Source of the DNA: Pseudoduganella violaceinigra DSM 15887
GTDB lineage: Bacteria; Pseudomonadota; Gammaproteobacteria; Burkholderiales; Burkholderiaceae_D
Reading direction: 5' to 3'
Length of the DNA: 64,000 bases
NCBI RefSeq assembly: GCF_000425385.1
Contig: NZ_AUDI01000023.1
Location: 1-64,000 of the forward strand
Shown here: in pieces, positions 1-7,763 of the stretch
Position numbering within the stretch: position 1 is the stretch's first letter
Layout: each line of letters begins with the position of its first letter
The notes under the pieces: model-generated
Told to the model about the DNA's origin: nothing
Databases searched by the model: none
What the model saw: only the letters and a program-made list of their open reading frames with translations
Made by a program: the position numbers and the translations under genes

Positions 1-312
1 TTATGAACGCGTACCTGGCAGCGACTCCCGCGCAAAGTACGCCGCCGCCTTTTTTACGATATCTCGCTCCATGCGGGCTTCTGCGAGCTCTTTGCGAAGC
101 TTGGCAACCTCCGCCTCCAATTCTGGAACAGAACGGCCGCCTGGCGCCGCTTTAGTCGATGGGCCGCGCTTCGCAGCTGCCACCCAGTTTGCCAATGTGC
201 CTTTAGGAATGGTAAGTCGGGTCGCTGCGTCCTCCAGCGTCAAGCCCTGGGCCAAGACCAGCTTTACTGCTTCTTCTCGAAGCTCTGGCGTGTACGTTTT
301 TACTTGTTTCAT
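1..312 (-). CDS. IS3-family transposase OrfA (helix-turn-helix subunit)
   Basis: A 103-residue protein of the IS3 OrfA / Tnp_1 (HTH_8-like) family, which binds the element's inverted repeats and is normally fused by -1 frameshifting to the OrfB integrase. Residues about 5-50 form the helix-turn-helix (YTPELREEAVKLV start, then TLEDAATRL and KGTLANWV). Residues about 62-92 form a leucine-zipper-like coiled coil (ELEAEVAKLRKELAEARMER) and end in the typical DIVKKAAAYFA motif. Length is normal for OrfA. The stop codon lies at positions 1-3, so OrfA is complete but its partner is cut off by the window edge. Confidence 0.9.
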   Translation of the reverse strand: MKQVKTYTPELREEAVKLVLAQGLTLEDAATRLTIPKGTLANWVAAAKRGPSTKAAPGGRSVPELEAEVAKLRKELAEARMERDIVKKAAAYFARESLPGTRS

Positions 313-382
313 TAAATGCTCTCCAGTTGGTGAAGTTTACCAAACAGGAGTGTCCGAAAAACTCAGATTACCTCATACTTCA
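1..382 (-). mobile_element. Partial IS3-family insertion sequence (orfA end)
   Basis: The window opens inside an IS3-family element carried on the minus strand. Only orfA and the terminal region upstream of it are visible; the orfB integrase would lie before position 1. The outer end is not certain: IS3 elements end in TG...CA, and CA dinucleotides at 364-365 and 381-382 are both possible boundaries. The other end is outside the window, so neither the inverted repeats nor a target duplication can be checked. The sequence to the right reads like the end of a protein gene, which suggests insertion into a gene. Confidence 0.6.
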
Positions 383-519
383 CCGGAGCTCCCGTCGTAA
401 TTCACACTCTGTACGACTACGATGCGCGCCAGAACACTGTGACGAACATCAGGCCGCCGTTTGCGTTCGTGTCAAACTTGGGGAACCCAACACTCACGCG
501 CATCCGATAGCGCTCAACC
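383..519 (+). pseudogene. Possible 3' remnant of a gene interrupted by the IS3 element
   Basis: One forward frame stays open from the IS edge to a TAG at 517-519. It translates to a plausible C terminus containing VIHTLYDYDARQN and PFAFVSNLGN, with mostly G or C in third codon positions as in the real genes nearby. There is no start codon or ribosome site, as expected for a gene whose 5' part lies beyond the IS. I do not recognise the family. The stretch is short, so chance is a real alternative. Confidence 0.3.
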
Positions 520-866
520 CAGACCATCGTCTAGCCCCCCGTGTCCGGCGAAGCGCAACAAGGTCAAGCAGTGCGTATCAAACGAGTTGATCGACATGCC
601 TGCGCCAGTTTCCCCCGCGGCGATGGCGCGCACTACAGAACGAAGGAAGACAGCTGACGCCATGCTCGTAAAGCTCGTCCCGTCATTTTCCTCATTGGTT
701 AGCCTCGCCGTCCCCGCACACTTCGCTCGCACTCCAGCCAAGGCCTTGCGAACACATTCCTAAGCTTGGCTAATTTCTCTCCTTATCGTGCGTGAATTGA
801 CCATGAAAATGGGCACATGCTTGAATGCGCGGCATGCAATAAACAATTCACCCTGGAGATAGAGAA
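520..866. other. Intergenic stretch without a convincing gene
   Basis: Short open frames exist on both strands (for example 514-741 minus and 461-763 plus), but none has a ribosome site, a recognisable domain or consistent codon use. The last 50 bases hold the leader of the aminopeptidase gene, with a GGAG ribosome site just before its ATG. A weak promoter-like TTGACC at 797-802 has no good -10 partner. I see nothing else here. Confidence 0.5.
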
Positions 867-2405
867 ATGCACCAAAAGCTGTTTGCCGCCCTGCTCGTCG
901 GCTGCTCCCTCAATGCCGGCGCCGCCTCGGCGCCAAAGAAAGTCTGGATCACCCTCGGTGACTCTGCGTACATCGCGCTGAAACAAATTGCACCGGATGC
1001 CACCGCGCGCGAATCCCGATCCCTCGCCACCGCCCATACCTTTGCCGGCGCTGTTCAAAGCGACCGCGTGCACGTGGTGGAAGTCAATGAAACAAGCCTG
1101 TCCGAGCTGACGCATGCGGTACACGAAGACCTGCGCCGCTGCGGCGGGTATGTCGCGCATGACTCGTATGCCGAGGCGGTACGCGCCTTGCAGGCGGTCA
1201 CGCCGGCCCAGGTAACCGCGCCATCCTATGCGATCGACAATCAGGAGCTGGTCAAGCCAATGCTGGCCCAATTACAGGACATCAATATAGGTCGCACCAT
1301 TACCGACCTGTCCAATTTCACCAATCGCTACTACAACAGCCGCCATGGCGTGGCGGCCTCCGACTGGATCAAAGCGAACTGGTCTACCCTCGCCGCTGGA
1401 CGCAGCGATATCACGGTCGAGCAAATCGCCCACACAGGGTGGGCGCAAAAATCGGTCATGATGACGATCAAGGGCCAGTCTAAGCCGGATGAAATCATCG
1501 TCATCGGTGGGCATCTCGATTCCATCCATCGCGGCAGCACGGACGAAAACGCTGTCGCGCCAGGCGCTGACGACGATGCGTCCGGCATCGCCACCATGAC
1601 CGAGGTAATCCGGGTGATGACGCGCAACGGCTATAAGCCGAACCGTACCATCAAATTTATCGGCTACTCCGCCGAAGAAGTGGGATTGCGCGGCTCAAAA
1701 GATATCGCCCAGCGCTTCAAGGCCCAGAACGCCAACGTCATTGGCGTCCTGCAGCTTGATATGACGAACTACCAGGGTGCGGAAAATGACATCTATTTGT
1801 TTACCGATTACACCAACGCCGCGCAGAACGACTTTCTGGCAAATCTGATCAAGAGTTATACCCCGGCCCTGAAAGTCGGCCAGGACCGCTGCGGCTATGG
1901 CTGCTCGGACCATGTATCCTGGTTCAACCAGGGCTATCCCACCTCGATGCCATTCGAAGCAAGTTACGCCGGTATGAACAAGAACCTGCATACTGTAAAC
2001 GACACCTTCGCCTCGATGGGCAGCCAGGCCGTGCATGCCCTGAAATTCGCGCAACTGGCGATGGCATATGCGGTTGAACTGGGCAGCGATGCTGCGGCGC
2101 CATCGACCGGCGGGATCGACGAGACTCATCAAGGCAAATTAAGCCCGGGCCAAAGTGTGCGTTTCGGCCCCTACAAGCTCAGTGCCGGTACGCGCTTGAG
2201 CGCCGAATTGAGCGGTTCTGGCGACGCCGACCTGTATCTGCGCACTGCTTTGGCGCCGGAAAAGTTCGCTTGGGACTGCCGCCCTTACCGTGGCGATAGC
2301 GATGAAAAATGCGCTGTCACATCGGTCGGCGCGAGCGAAGTATTTCTGATGGTTGATGGTTACCGCGACGCCAGTTACACACTGGTAGTCAAAGCAATTA
2401 AGTAA
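867..2405 (+). CDS. Secreted M28-family zinc aminopeptidase with C-terminal PPC domain
   Basis: A 512-residue exported aminopeptidase that removes N-terminal (often hydrophobic) residues from peptides outside the cell. It has a signal peptide (about residues 1-22, ending GAASA), an N-terminal propeptide-like region, and an M28 catalytic domain at about 125-410. The metal ligands of the Vibrio (Aeromonas) proteolytica enzyme are present with nearly identical spacing: H216 in GGHLDSI, D236 in ADDDASGI, E270/E271 in SAEEVGL, D298 in QLDMTN and H349 in SDHVSWF. Residues about 425-510 form a bacterial pre-peptidase C-terminal domain (FGPYKLSAGTRL, GDADLYL), usually removed after export. A GGAG ribosome site precedes the ATG. 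It stands alone, with no operon partner visible. Confidence 0.93.
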   Translation: MHQKLFAALLVGCSLNAGAASAPKKVWITLGDSAYIALKQIAPDATARESRSLATAHTFAGAVQSDRVHVVEVNETSLSELTHAVHEDLRRCGGYVAHDSYAEAVRALQAVTPAQVTAPSYAIDNQELVKPMLAQLQDINIGRTITDLSNFTNRYYNSRHGVAASDWIKANWSTLAAGRSDITVEQIAHTGWAQKSVMMTIKGQSKPDEIIVIGGHLDSIHRGSTDENAVAPGADDDASGIATMTEVIRVMTRNGYKPNRTIKFIGYSAEEVGLRGSKDIAQRFKAQNANVIGVLQLDMTNYQGAENDIYLFTDYTNAAQNDFLANLIKSYTPALKVGQDRCGYGCSDHVSWFNQGYPTSMPFEASYAGMNKNLHTVNDTFASMGSQAVHALKFAQLAMAYAVELGSDAAAPSTGGIDETHQGKLSPGQSVRFGPYKLSAGTRLSAELSGSGDADLYLRTALAPEKFAWDCRPYRGDSDEKCAVTSVGASEVFLMVDGYRDASYTLVVKAIK

Positions 2406-2430
2406 GCGCGCTGGACTTATCCAGCCGCGC
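2406..2430 (+). terminator. Weak hairpin after the aminopeptidase gene
   Basis: GCGCGCTGGA and TCCAGCCGCGC surround a short CTTA-type loop directly after the stop codon. The stem is strong, but no T-tract follows, so intrinsic termination is only possible. Confidence 0.3.
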
Positions 2431-2618
2431 ACGCCGCCAGCGCCACCAGCTTCGGCAAGCACGCCGGCACAAGCTGTGGCGCTGATTAGCGCCCACTTCA
2501 GCATGGAGTACAGCGACAGCACAGAACCCCTTACAACCGTGATTTTGTGTGCAATTTGACCCTGGTGCGGTCTGCTACACTTTTCCCCCTTAAAAATCCA
2601 AAACACCTAAGGGGAAAT

Positions 2619-3239
2619 ATGCTTCTGATCTGGGGAAAGCGCATGTATGGCGCAGCTGACAAAGTGGGTTCAGTTTCCGTAAAAACAATATTTGGCCACT
2701 TCTGGTACATCCCGCTATTCCCAATGACAAGCTACTACGTCGAAACGAAGACCGACCGGGTATTTGAATTGAATGGGATCCGGTGGCTTTCCGTCCTGTT
2801 CGCCTACCTTCGCGGCTGGGGGACAGTGGTGGCACTCTTCGCCTTGATTCAGATTGCAAGCCGGGATTCCGATGCGGCACTTCCGACTTATGCTCTCATT
2901 GCCGCCATGGCTGCATTAGTCGCCGCATCGTATTTCTTCGACAAGAAGATCCAGCGCGAGGAAGTACGTAAGCTGCGCCAGTTGATGGACAAACACTTTG
3001 GCCTCGCATTGGATCCCTACGAATGCCTCGTAAGCCTGGAGCAAGAGATTACGGCGCGAGCCAGGGACAATGCCGCCACTCCGCTCGAAGAAGACTGGTA
3101 CAAGCGCATTGTCCGCGATCGGCTTTCCGACCAGCGGCTGCTGGAACTGGCCATGCTTCGGGCGCGATGCGACCAGCATGACAAGGCCTTGCAGCAGGAA
3201 GTGCTCGGAAGACTTGCTGGTCCATCCCAAAAAGCCTGA
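2619..3239 (+). CDS. Conserved membrane protein of unknown function
   Basis: A 206-residue protein. I chose the ATG at 2619 because an AAGGGG ribosome site precedes it and the next residues, MLLIWGKRMYG, resemble the conserved start of a family of small membrane proteins; 24 upstream codons are open but lack a ribosome site. The N-terminal 60 residues (GKRMYGAADKVG, HFWYIPLFP) are cytosolic-looking and hydrophobic in patches. Two transmembrane segments follow at about 62-83 and 89-109, then a charged, helical C-terminal domain (about 110-206) rich in Arg and Glu. No catalytic motif is visible. Function unknown. Confidence 0.75.
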   Translation: MLLIWGKRMYGAADKVGSVSVKTIFGHFWYIPLFPMTSYYVETKTDRVFELNGIRWLSVLFAYLRGWGTVVALFALIQIASRDSDAALPTYALIAAMAALVAASYFFDKKIQREEVRKLRQLMDKHFGLALDPYECLVSLEQEITARARDNAATPLEEDWYKRIVRDRLSDQRLLELAMLRARCDQHDKALQQEVLGRLAGPSQKA

Positions 3240-3325
3240 TAAACAGAGCTTTTGTTTCGCCCCCGAACAGTCATTGAAGACCCAGGGCTGTTTCAATGGG
3301 GAAGAGCTTCCGCTGCAGCACGATC

Positions 3326-4123
3326 CTAGCCTGTCGTACCGGCTTCACCGTTTGCAGCGGGAACATGAAGGATCTGCGCCATAACGCTCTTGAACTTGGC
3401 TTCCTCCTCGGGCGCCAGCGTGTTGAACTTGCAGCCGATATGCAGCTGTTCACCCAGCAGGAAGGAACGGTGGGCACGCGTGAAGCGCACTTCCAGTTCC
3501 GCCACCGTGACAGTTTCCTCACCCAATTCCAGCACCACATCGCGCAGCTTACGCCCCTTGAGCAAGCCCTTGGCCTCGATCTTGGTGCAGCGCAGGCCTA
3601 TTCCGCCCATCGATAAATCGTAGATCTGAAACTCATGCGGCGTTGTGCCGTTCACCACGAACGACGCCATGAAGCTGGCGCCCAGGGGCGATTCCACACG
3701 CTCCGCGGCGCGCCGGTTCAGCACCACACAGGTTTCCGGGAAGATCATCGGGATCAGCTGCGGCTTGCCCACGACCGTGCCCCATTCCTGGCTGGCGAGA
3801 CGGAACTGCAGCTTCGCATTGCCCAGCACTGCGACAAAGGTGATTTTGCCGGGCACCAGGGCCGCTCCTGCATTGAGCTCCATGACGAAATGCGGCAACT
3901 CGGGGTCGACCGAGAGGATGCGTCCAAGCACCGGCTCGCGGCTGCCGGGCGCGTACATCGATATCGCGTCGCCGTGCGCGGCCAGCAGCGTCAACGCGTC
4001 GCCGATCTCGTCTTCGCTGGTCATGTCATACGAGCTTGCCCCAGCCACGAAGGGGGCTATCGCATCTTGCGGCCGCGGCGGTCCTTTGCGGATCGGGACG
4101 GCATGGGGCTCATGGAGTAGCAT
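3326..4123 (-). CDS. PilZ-domain c-di-GMP receptor, YcgR-like flagellar brake protein
   Basis: A 265-residue protein with the YcgR architecture: an N-terminal YcgR-type barrel (about 35-130, DALTLLAAHGD to VGKPQLI) and a C-terminal PilZ domain (about 135-250). The c-di-GMP-binding signatures are present: the arginine motif NRRAAERVE and the DLSMGGIGL (D/NxSxxG) motif. YcgR proteins slow the flagellar motor when c-di-GMP rises. No flagellar genes are nearby, so the target is inferred from the family only. A diguanylate cyclase at 39970 is one possible c-di-GMP source on this segment. The start is uncertain because neither ATG 4123 nor the internal ATG at 4024 has a strong ribosome site. Confidence 0.85.
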   Translation of the reverse strand: MLLHEPHAVPIRKGPPRPQDAIAPFVAGASSYDMTSEDEIGDALTLLAAHGDAISMYAPGSREPVLGRILSVDPELPHFVMELNAGAALVPGKITFVAVLGNAKLQFRLASQEWGTVVGKPQLIPMIFPETCVVLNRRAAERVESPLGASFMASFVVNGTTPHEFQIYDLSMGGIGLRCTKIEAKGLLKGRKLRDVVLELGEETVTVAELEVRFTRAHRSFLLGEQLHIGCKFNTLAPEEEAKFKSVMAQILHVPAANGEAGTTG

Positions 4124-4170
4124 AGCGCCTACTTATGATCAGGATAACTTTTCACTCGGCCTGAGTCAGC

Positions 4171-4187
4171 CTATGAATTCATCATAG
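4171..4187. promoter_or_regulatory. Small inverted repeat between divergent PilZ and AraC genes
   Basis: CTATGA and TCATAG flank a 5-base spacer in the AT-rich divergent intergenic region. It could be an operator for the AraC regulator or chance in AT-rich DNA; no half-site repeat elsewhere supports it. Confidence 0.25.
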
Positions 4188-4239
4188 TTTGCGTTTTGCT
4201 CGATAGCAACTTATTTCGAAACTTGCAAAAGGAATTGTC

Positions 4240-5076
4240 ATCTCGAAATCACCTGATAGCGCGTCCATACGCCCATTTCGCTGGCATCTTCGTCCAAGAT
4301 CTATCCTGCGCCCCTACATCGACCGTTATTGGGGTTGGGAAGGCCTACACCGGCTCCCACCCCTGCTGCCGCCCGGAACCGGTTCGGAGTGCGTTTTTCA
4401 TTACGCCAAGCCTTACCTGTTGAATGGGAAGGATGCGCCGCATGCGATGCTCCTGTGCATCCGCACGCACGCGGTCGCCATCGAGGAAAACGGGGCGCTT
4501 GGTTTCGTCGCCGTACGTTTCCGTGGCGGCAGCCTGCGTCATTTCTGCGCCCAGCCCCTGGCTCATTTGCATGACCAGGAATTGCCAGTGCAAGCGCTCT
4601 GGGGCGGCGACGCGGAGCGTTTGAGCGACCAGCTAAGGATGGCGGACGGCCCCGCCACCCGCGCCGCGGCACTCGATCAGTTCTTCCTCGCGCGACTGGG
4701 CGAATATGAACGCCGATCCGAACGCGGGCTCGACGCGCAGCTCGACAAGCTGTATTACGCCCCTGGCATGAGCATAGACACACTGGCAGAGCATTCGGGC
4801 TGGACGCGCCGCCACTTCCAGCGCAAATTCACCGACGCATTCGGCCTTGGCCCCAAGCAGTTCGCCCGGATCGCGCGGCTCAGCCATACGATGCGCCTGC
4901 TGGCACTGGAACCGAATGTGACGGCGCTCGATGCGGCGTTGCGCATCGGATATTTCGACCAGGCGCACTTCATCCACGAAACGCGCGCGCTGACGGGCGT
5001 TACGCCGCAAACCATTATCACGGGGATGCGGGAAAAGTCCCATTTCTACAATCCGCCATCGCGACCAATTGCATAA
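4240..5076 (+). CDS. AraC-family transcriptional regulator (start codon uncertain)
   Basis: A regulator of about 278 residues. The N-terminal half carries a conserved ligand-domain motif (LRPYIDRYWGWEG, then PPGTGSECVFHY) and the C-terminal half the AraC double helix-turn-helix (SIDTLAEHSGWTRRHFQRKF, and ALRIGYFDQAHFIHE). The first ATG in frame is at 4420, which would delete the conserved N-terminal motif. The frame is open back to a stop at 4204 but contains no ATG, GTG or TTG there. An AAAAGGA ribosome site at 4227-4233 sits 6 bases before an ATC at 4240, which I take as a rare or mutated start. It lies just upstream of the ABM monooxygenase gene and may control it. Confidence 0.8.
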   Translation: MSKSPDSASIRPFRWHLRPRSILRPYIDRYWGWEGLHRLPPLLPPGTGSECVFHYAKPYLLNGKDAPHAMLLCIRTHAVAIEENGALGFVAVRFRGGSLRHFCAQPLAHLHDQELPVQALWGGDAERLSDQLRMADGPATRAAALDQFFLARLGEYERRSERGLDAQLDKLYYAPGMSIDTLAEHSGWTRRHFQRKFTDAFGLGPKQFARIARLSHTMRLLALEPNVTALDAALRIGYFDQAHFIHETRALTGVTPQTIITGMREKSHFYNPPSRPIA

Positions 5077-5107
5077 ACTCGGTACTCCTCTCACACATGG
5101 AGTCCAC

Positions 5108-5440
5108 ATGTACCTGCTTGCTACGCTCGAAGCCCGCCCGCAATTCCTCGATACCCTGCTCGCCGAACTGGATCATATGGTCGCGCATTCGCGCTCCGAA
5201 CCCGGCACACTGCAATACGAAGTATTCACCGATCTTGAAAACGGCAGCAGGATTACCGTGTTCGAGCGCTACACCGATGCCGCAGCAGTGCAGGCTCACC
5301 TCGATAGCGCGCCGCTGCAGACGCTTTTCGCCAAGTTCGAACACTACCTCAGCGCACCGCCAACACTGCTTCGCATGACACGGCGGGAGGGATTCCTGCG
5401 TGAAGGGCTTGCGAATGCGCCTGCCGTCGAATTGAAATGA
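5108..5440 (+). CDS. Antibiotic biosynthesis monooxygenase (ABM) domain protein, YgiN-like
   Basis: A 110-residue single-domain protein of the dimeric alpha/beta ABM fold, a family of cofactor-free monooxygenases and quinol oxidases such as YgiN. Typical features are the N-terminal YLLATLEARPQ strand, the EPGTLQYEVF motif, and FERYTDAAAVQAHLDS near the middle, ending in strand and helix. The ATG at 5108 follows GGAG with good spacing; an upstream in-frame ATG at 5069 overlaps the AraC gene and has no ribosome site. It starts 31 bases after the AraC stop, so the two are probably co-transcribed or functionally paired. The substrate is unknown. Confidence 0.85.
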   Translation: MYLLATLEARPQFLDTLLAELDHMVAHSRSEPGTLQYEVFTDLENGSRITVFERYTDAAAVQAHLDSAPLQTLFAKFEHYLSAPPTLLRMTRREGFLREGLANAPAVELK

Positions 5441-5509
5441 GGAGATCGCCTCTGGAGGCCTCCTCTCATTATTTGATCCAGGACCTACAGGCATTCGCCT
5501 TGCTTGCAG

Positions 5510-6472
5510 CTAGCCCATACCTGCCAGCGATCGGAAGATGAAATTGCCGGCAAGCGCTATCGCGCAGACGATGCTGTATGCCACGACGAGGGACAACGCT
5601 ATGGCGTGGGACGGGCTCTGGTCGATTTTCAGCCTGTCCCTCACCCAGGTCGCGCCTTGATCCAGGCGGACGGCCATATACAGGACAAGATAGCCAATCA
5701 AATACAACCATAGCCAAACGGAAGTCAGCAGGCTCGATAGGAAAAGAATCGACTCCGGAAAGGCGTAAACAAGCTCAGTCAGAAGCCCGCCCTTGATGTC
5801 AAAGCCGCCCCGTCCCGAAGGCACGAGCATGTCGCTGGTAAGGTCCCCAAGAAGCTGCAACTGAGTGGGAAGAACGGCCGGGTTCAACCAGATATCCAGC
5901 GCTTCGGCCGGCCCAAGCGCCGAGAATCCCGGCACGACCACTCCTTTCGCTGCCGTAAAGAGTAAATAGAACAGGAGAATGGACAGGAAAAGATCGATGA
6001 TCACGGCCCCAAACGGCGAAAGAGATCTTTTCCCCACCGACAAATGGATGATCTTTCGAGTAAGGCTGGTCGACAAAAAATCGATCGCCAGGGAGACGGC
6101 AATCAGCGGTCCGGCGCTCTTCAAAATCAGGTGCCGTGAAGCGGCGTTTTCAAGCCAGCTGGTGTAGCTGGGAAACATCAACGCGCAAAACGCAAGGACC
6201 AAGGCTATCCACACTCCGCTAAGAGCAACTGAACGCCTGACCGCCTTCCATGAGAGAATTTTCGGTCCAAAGAACCGGTCCGACACATAGAGAAAGAATT
6301 TGAACGCAGATCTGGATGCAGGAAGCAACGATCGCTTCTTTGCAAACTTTATCATCTCTTGCTTTGCAAGATCAGACGCACCATGCTCGGCGAGATGAGC
6401 CAGGTAGTAGGCAAACCCCGCAACGCCCGCAAGCGAAGGCGCCAGGATTTTCAACAGATCCAGGTTGGTCAT
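5510..6472 (-). CDS. Multi-pass membrane protein of unknown function
   Basis: A 320-residue integral membrane protein with about six hydrophobic segments (near residues 85-105, 120-140, 155-178, 240-262 and 285-310, plus a weaker one at 8-28). A GGGGGAT ribosome site precedes the ATG. The loop after the first weak segment is basic (FAKKRSLLPASRS), suggesting a cytosolic location. No transporter, enzyme or channel motif is recognisable. GC content and codon use are slightly lower than in neighbouring genes, which could mean a more recent arrival, but the difference is modest. No operon partner. Confidence 0.75.
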   Translation of the reverse strand: MTNLDLLKILAPSLAGVAGFAYYLAHLAEHGASDLAKQEMIKFAKKRSLLPASRSAFKFFLYVSDRFFGPKILSWKAVRRSVALSGVWIALVLAFCALMFPSYTSWLENAASRHLILKSAGPLIAVSLAIDFLSTSLTRKIIHLSVGKRSLSPFGAVIIDLFLSILLFYLLFTAAKGVVVPGFSALGPAEALDIWLNPAVLPTQLQLLGDLTSDMLVPSGRGGFDIKGGLLTELVYAFPESILFLSSLLTSVWLWLYLIGYLVLYMAVRLDQGATWVRDRLKIDQSPSHAIALSLVVAYSIVCAIALAGNFIFRSLAGMG

Positions 6473-6594
6473 TTATCCCCCAGGTATGTGTCCGGGAACA
6501 GCAGAATTGCTTGCACCAATAATGCTTCGGCACTGGGGACGTTGGCAAGCTCTGGAACAAAGCCGGCCGCTACAGTTTGGCCTGGATCAGATCT

Positions 6595-7671
6595 CTAAGC
6601 ACGCTGGGTGTTTCCCGTTTGGCTAGTCGATGCCTGCAAGAGTCGGCCCAGCGGGATCTCTACCCAGCGATGGAAGGCCGCCCCGGCAACAAGGCTTGCG
6701 CCCCATGCCGTCAGCATGCCGGCGCCCTGCAGCACAGGATCGGCCGGCACAAAACGCGTGAAGGCAGCGTTCACCAGCAGGCAAACCGGGAAGTGGATCA
6801 GGAAGACCGCGTACGAAGTCCGCGCCAGCGCGTTGACCACGGACAGGAGGCGGCTTTTGCGCTCGAATTGCATGCGCCCGAAAATCACCAGGGCGCAGGC
6901 CACCATCATCGCCAGCGCCAGACGGCTGCGGAAATTCACGGCCAGCGCCACCAGGGCCGGCAAGAAGATCGCCGCCTGCACCAGCACCGCGCCGCGCGTT
7001 TTGCGGCGCGGGTCGCCCGCCCACCATGCCGCCATGCCAAGGCCATAGCTACCGAAGAAGTACGGCGCCCAGTTGTCCCAGGACGAATCGAGGTTGAAGT
7101 GCAAGACGGAGAAGGCGCAGCAAATCGCAACCATGGTCGGCACCAGCCACGGACGGCGCACCGGGCCGGAAATGCGGGCCGCCAGCCAAAGGATACCGAC
7201 CATCATGGCGTACAGCTGGAAGTCGATCGCGACGTACCAGGCGCCGGCCGACAGCGACGGATAGCCCAATACGCCATGCGCCAGGGCGGCATGGGCGGCC
7301 AGCTGCCCGACTGTCGCCGGGGCGGAAATCGAATGGTGATCCATCCAGTGACTGGCCAGCAGCGAAGCGACAGCGGCAATAAGGGTGGCGGCGATGAAGG
7401 GTGGCGCCAGTTTGGCATAGCGGCGCCAGATTGCGCCCAGGGGGTCGATCATCACGGGCTGGGCGCTGGGCGCCAGCGATTTGGCCGCGAGGAAGCCGCC
7501 GACCACCAGGAAAACCTGGACGGCAAGGCGCGCGCTGCCCGCCAGCCAGTCAATCAAGTCTGGCAGGAAGGGCCGCACCTGGTCGGCCATCGGGCCGTAG
7601 AATGCAAGGTGGTGCAGCACAATTAACTGTGCTGCAACAGCCTTTAGTAAATTGATCACGCCGTACTTCAT
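6595..7671 (-). CDS. Acyltransferase family 3 membrane protein (OafA/YrhL-like O-acetylase)
   Basis: A 358-residue protein of the AT3 family, which moves acetyl or other acyl groups onto exported glycans such as LPS O-antigen, exopolysaccharide or peptidoglycan. It is almost entirely membrane-embedded, with about ten segments. The family's N-terminal signature appears as NLLKAVAAQLIVLHHLAFYGP, with the conserved His pair in the first segment, followed by VFLVVGGFLAAKSL. No C-terminal SGNH domain is fused. The next minus-strand gene upstream (7764-8987) is also an acyltransferase-type protein, so the two may act on the same envelope material. The acceptor glycan cannot be told from sequence. 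Confidence 0.85.
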   Translation of the reverse strand: MKYGVINLLKAVAAQLIVLHHLAFYGPMADQVRPFLPDLIDWLAGSARLAVQVFLVVGGFLAAKSLAPSAQPVMIDPLGAIWRRYAKLAPPFIAATLIAAVASLLASHWMDHHSISAPATVGQLAAHAALAHGVLGYPSLSAGAWYVAIDFQLYAMMVGILWLAARISGPVRRPWLVPTMVAICCAFSVLHFNLDSSWDNWAPYFFGSYGLGMAAWWAGDPRRKTRGAVLVQAAIFLPALVALAVNFRSRLALAMMVACALVIFGRMQFERKSRLLSVVNALARTSYAVFLIHFPVCLLVNAAFTRFVPADPVLQGAGMLTAWGASLVAGAAFHRWVEIPLGRLLQASTSQTGNTQRA

Positions 7672-7763
7672 TACATCTGCTGCCGTCGATCCAAAAGGAC
7701 GACATGATACCTGAGCTCAGCAGATTAGCGGCGCGCGCCTAGCAACCGCTAAGTAACGAAGTG

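Noticed and set aside
514-741. 75-residue minus-strand frame containing GETGAG, reminiscent of the RecN Walker A
   Set aside because: The Lys of the Walker motif is Met, the context is not RecN-like and no ribosome site precedes the start. The match looks like chance.
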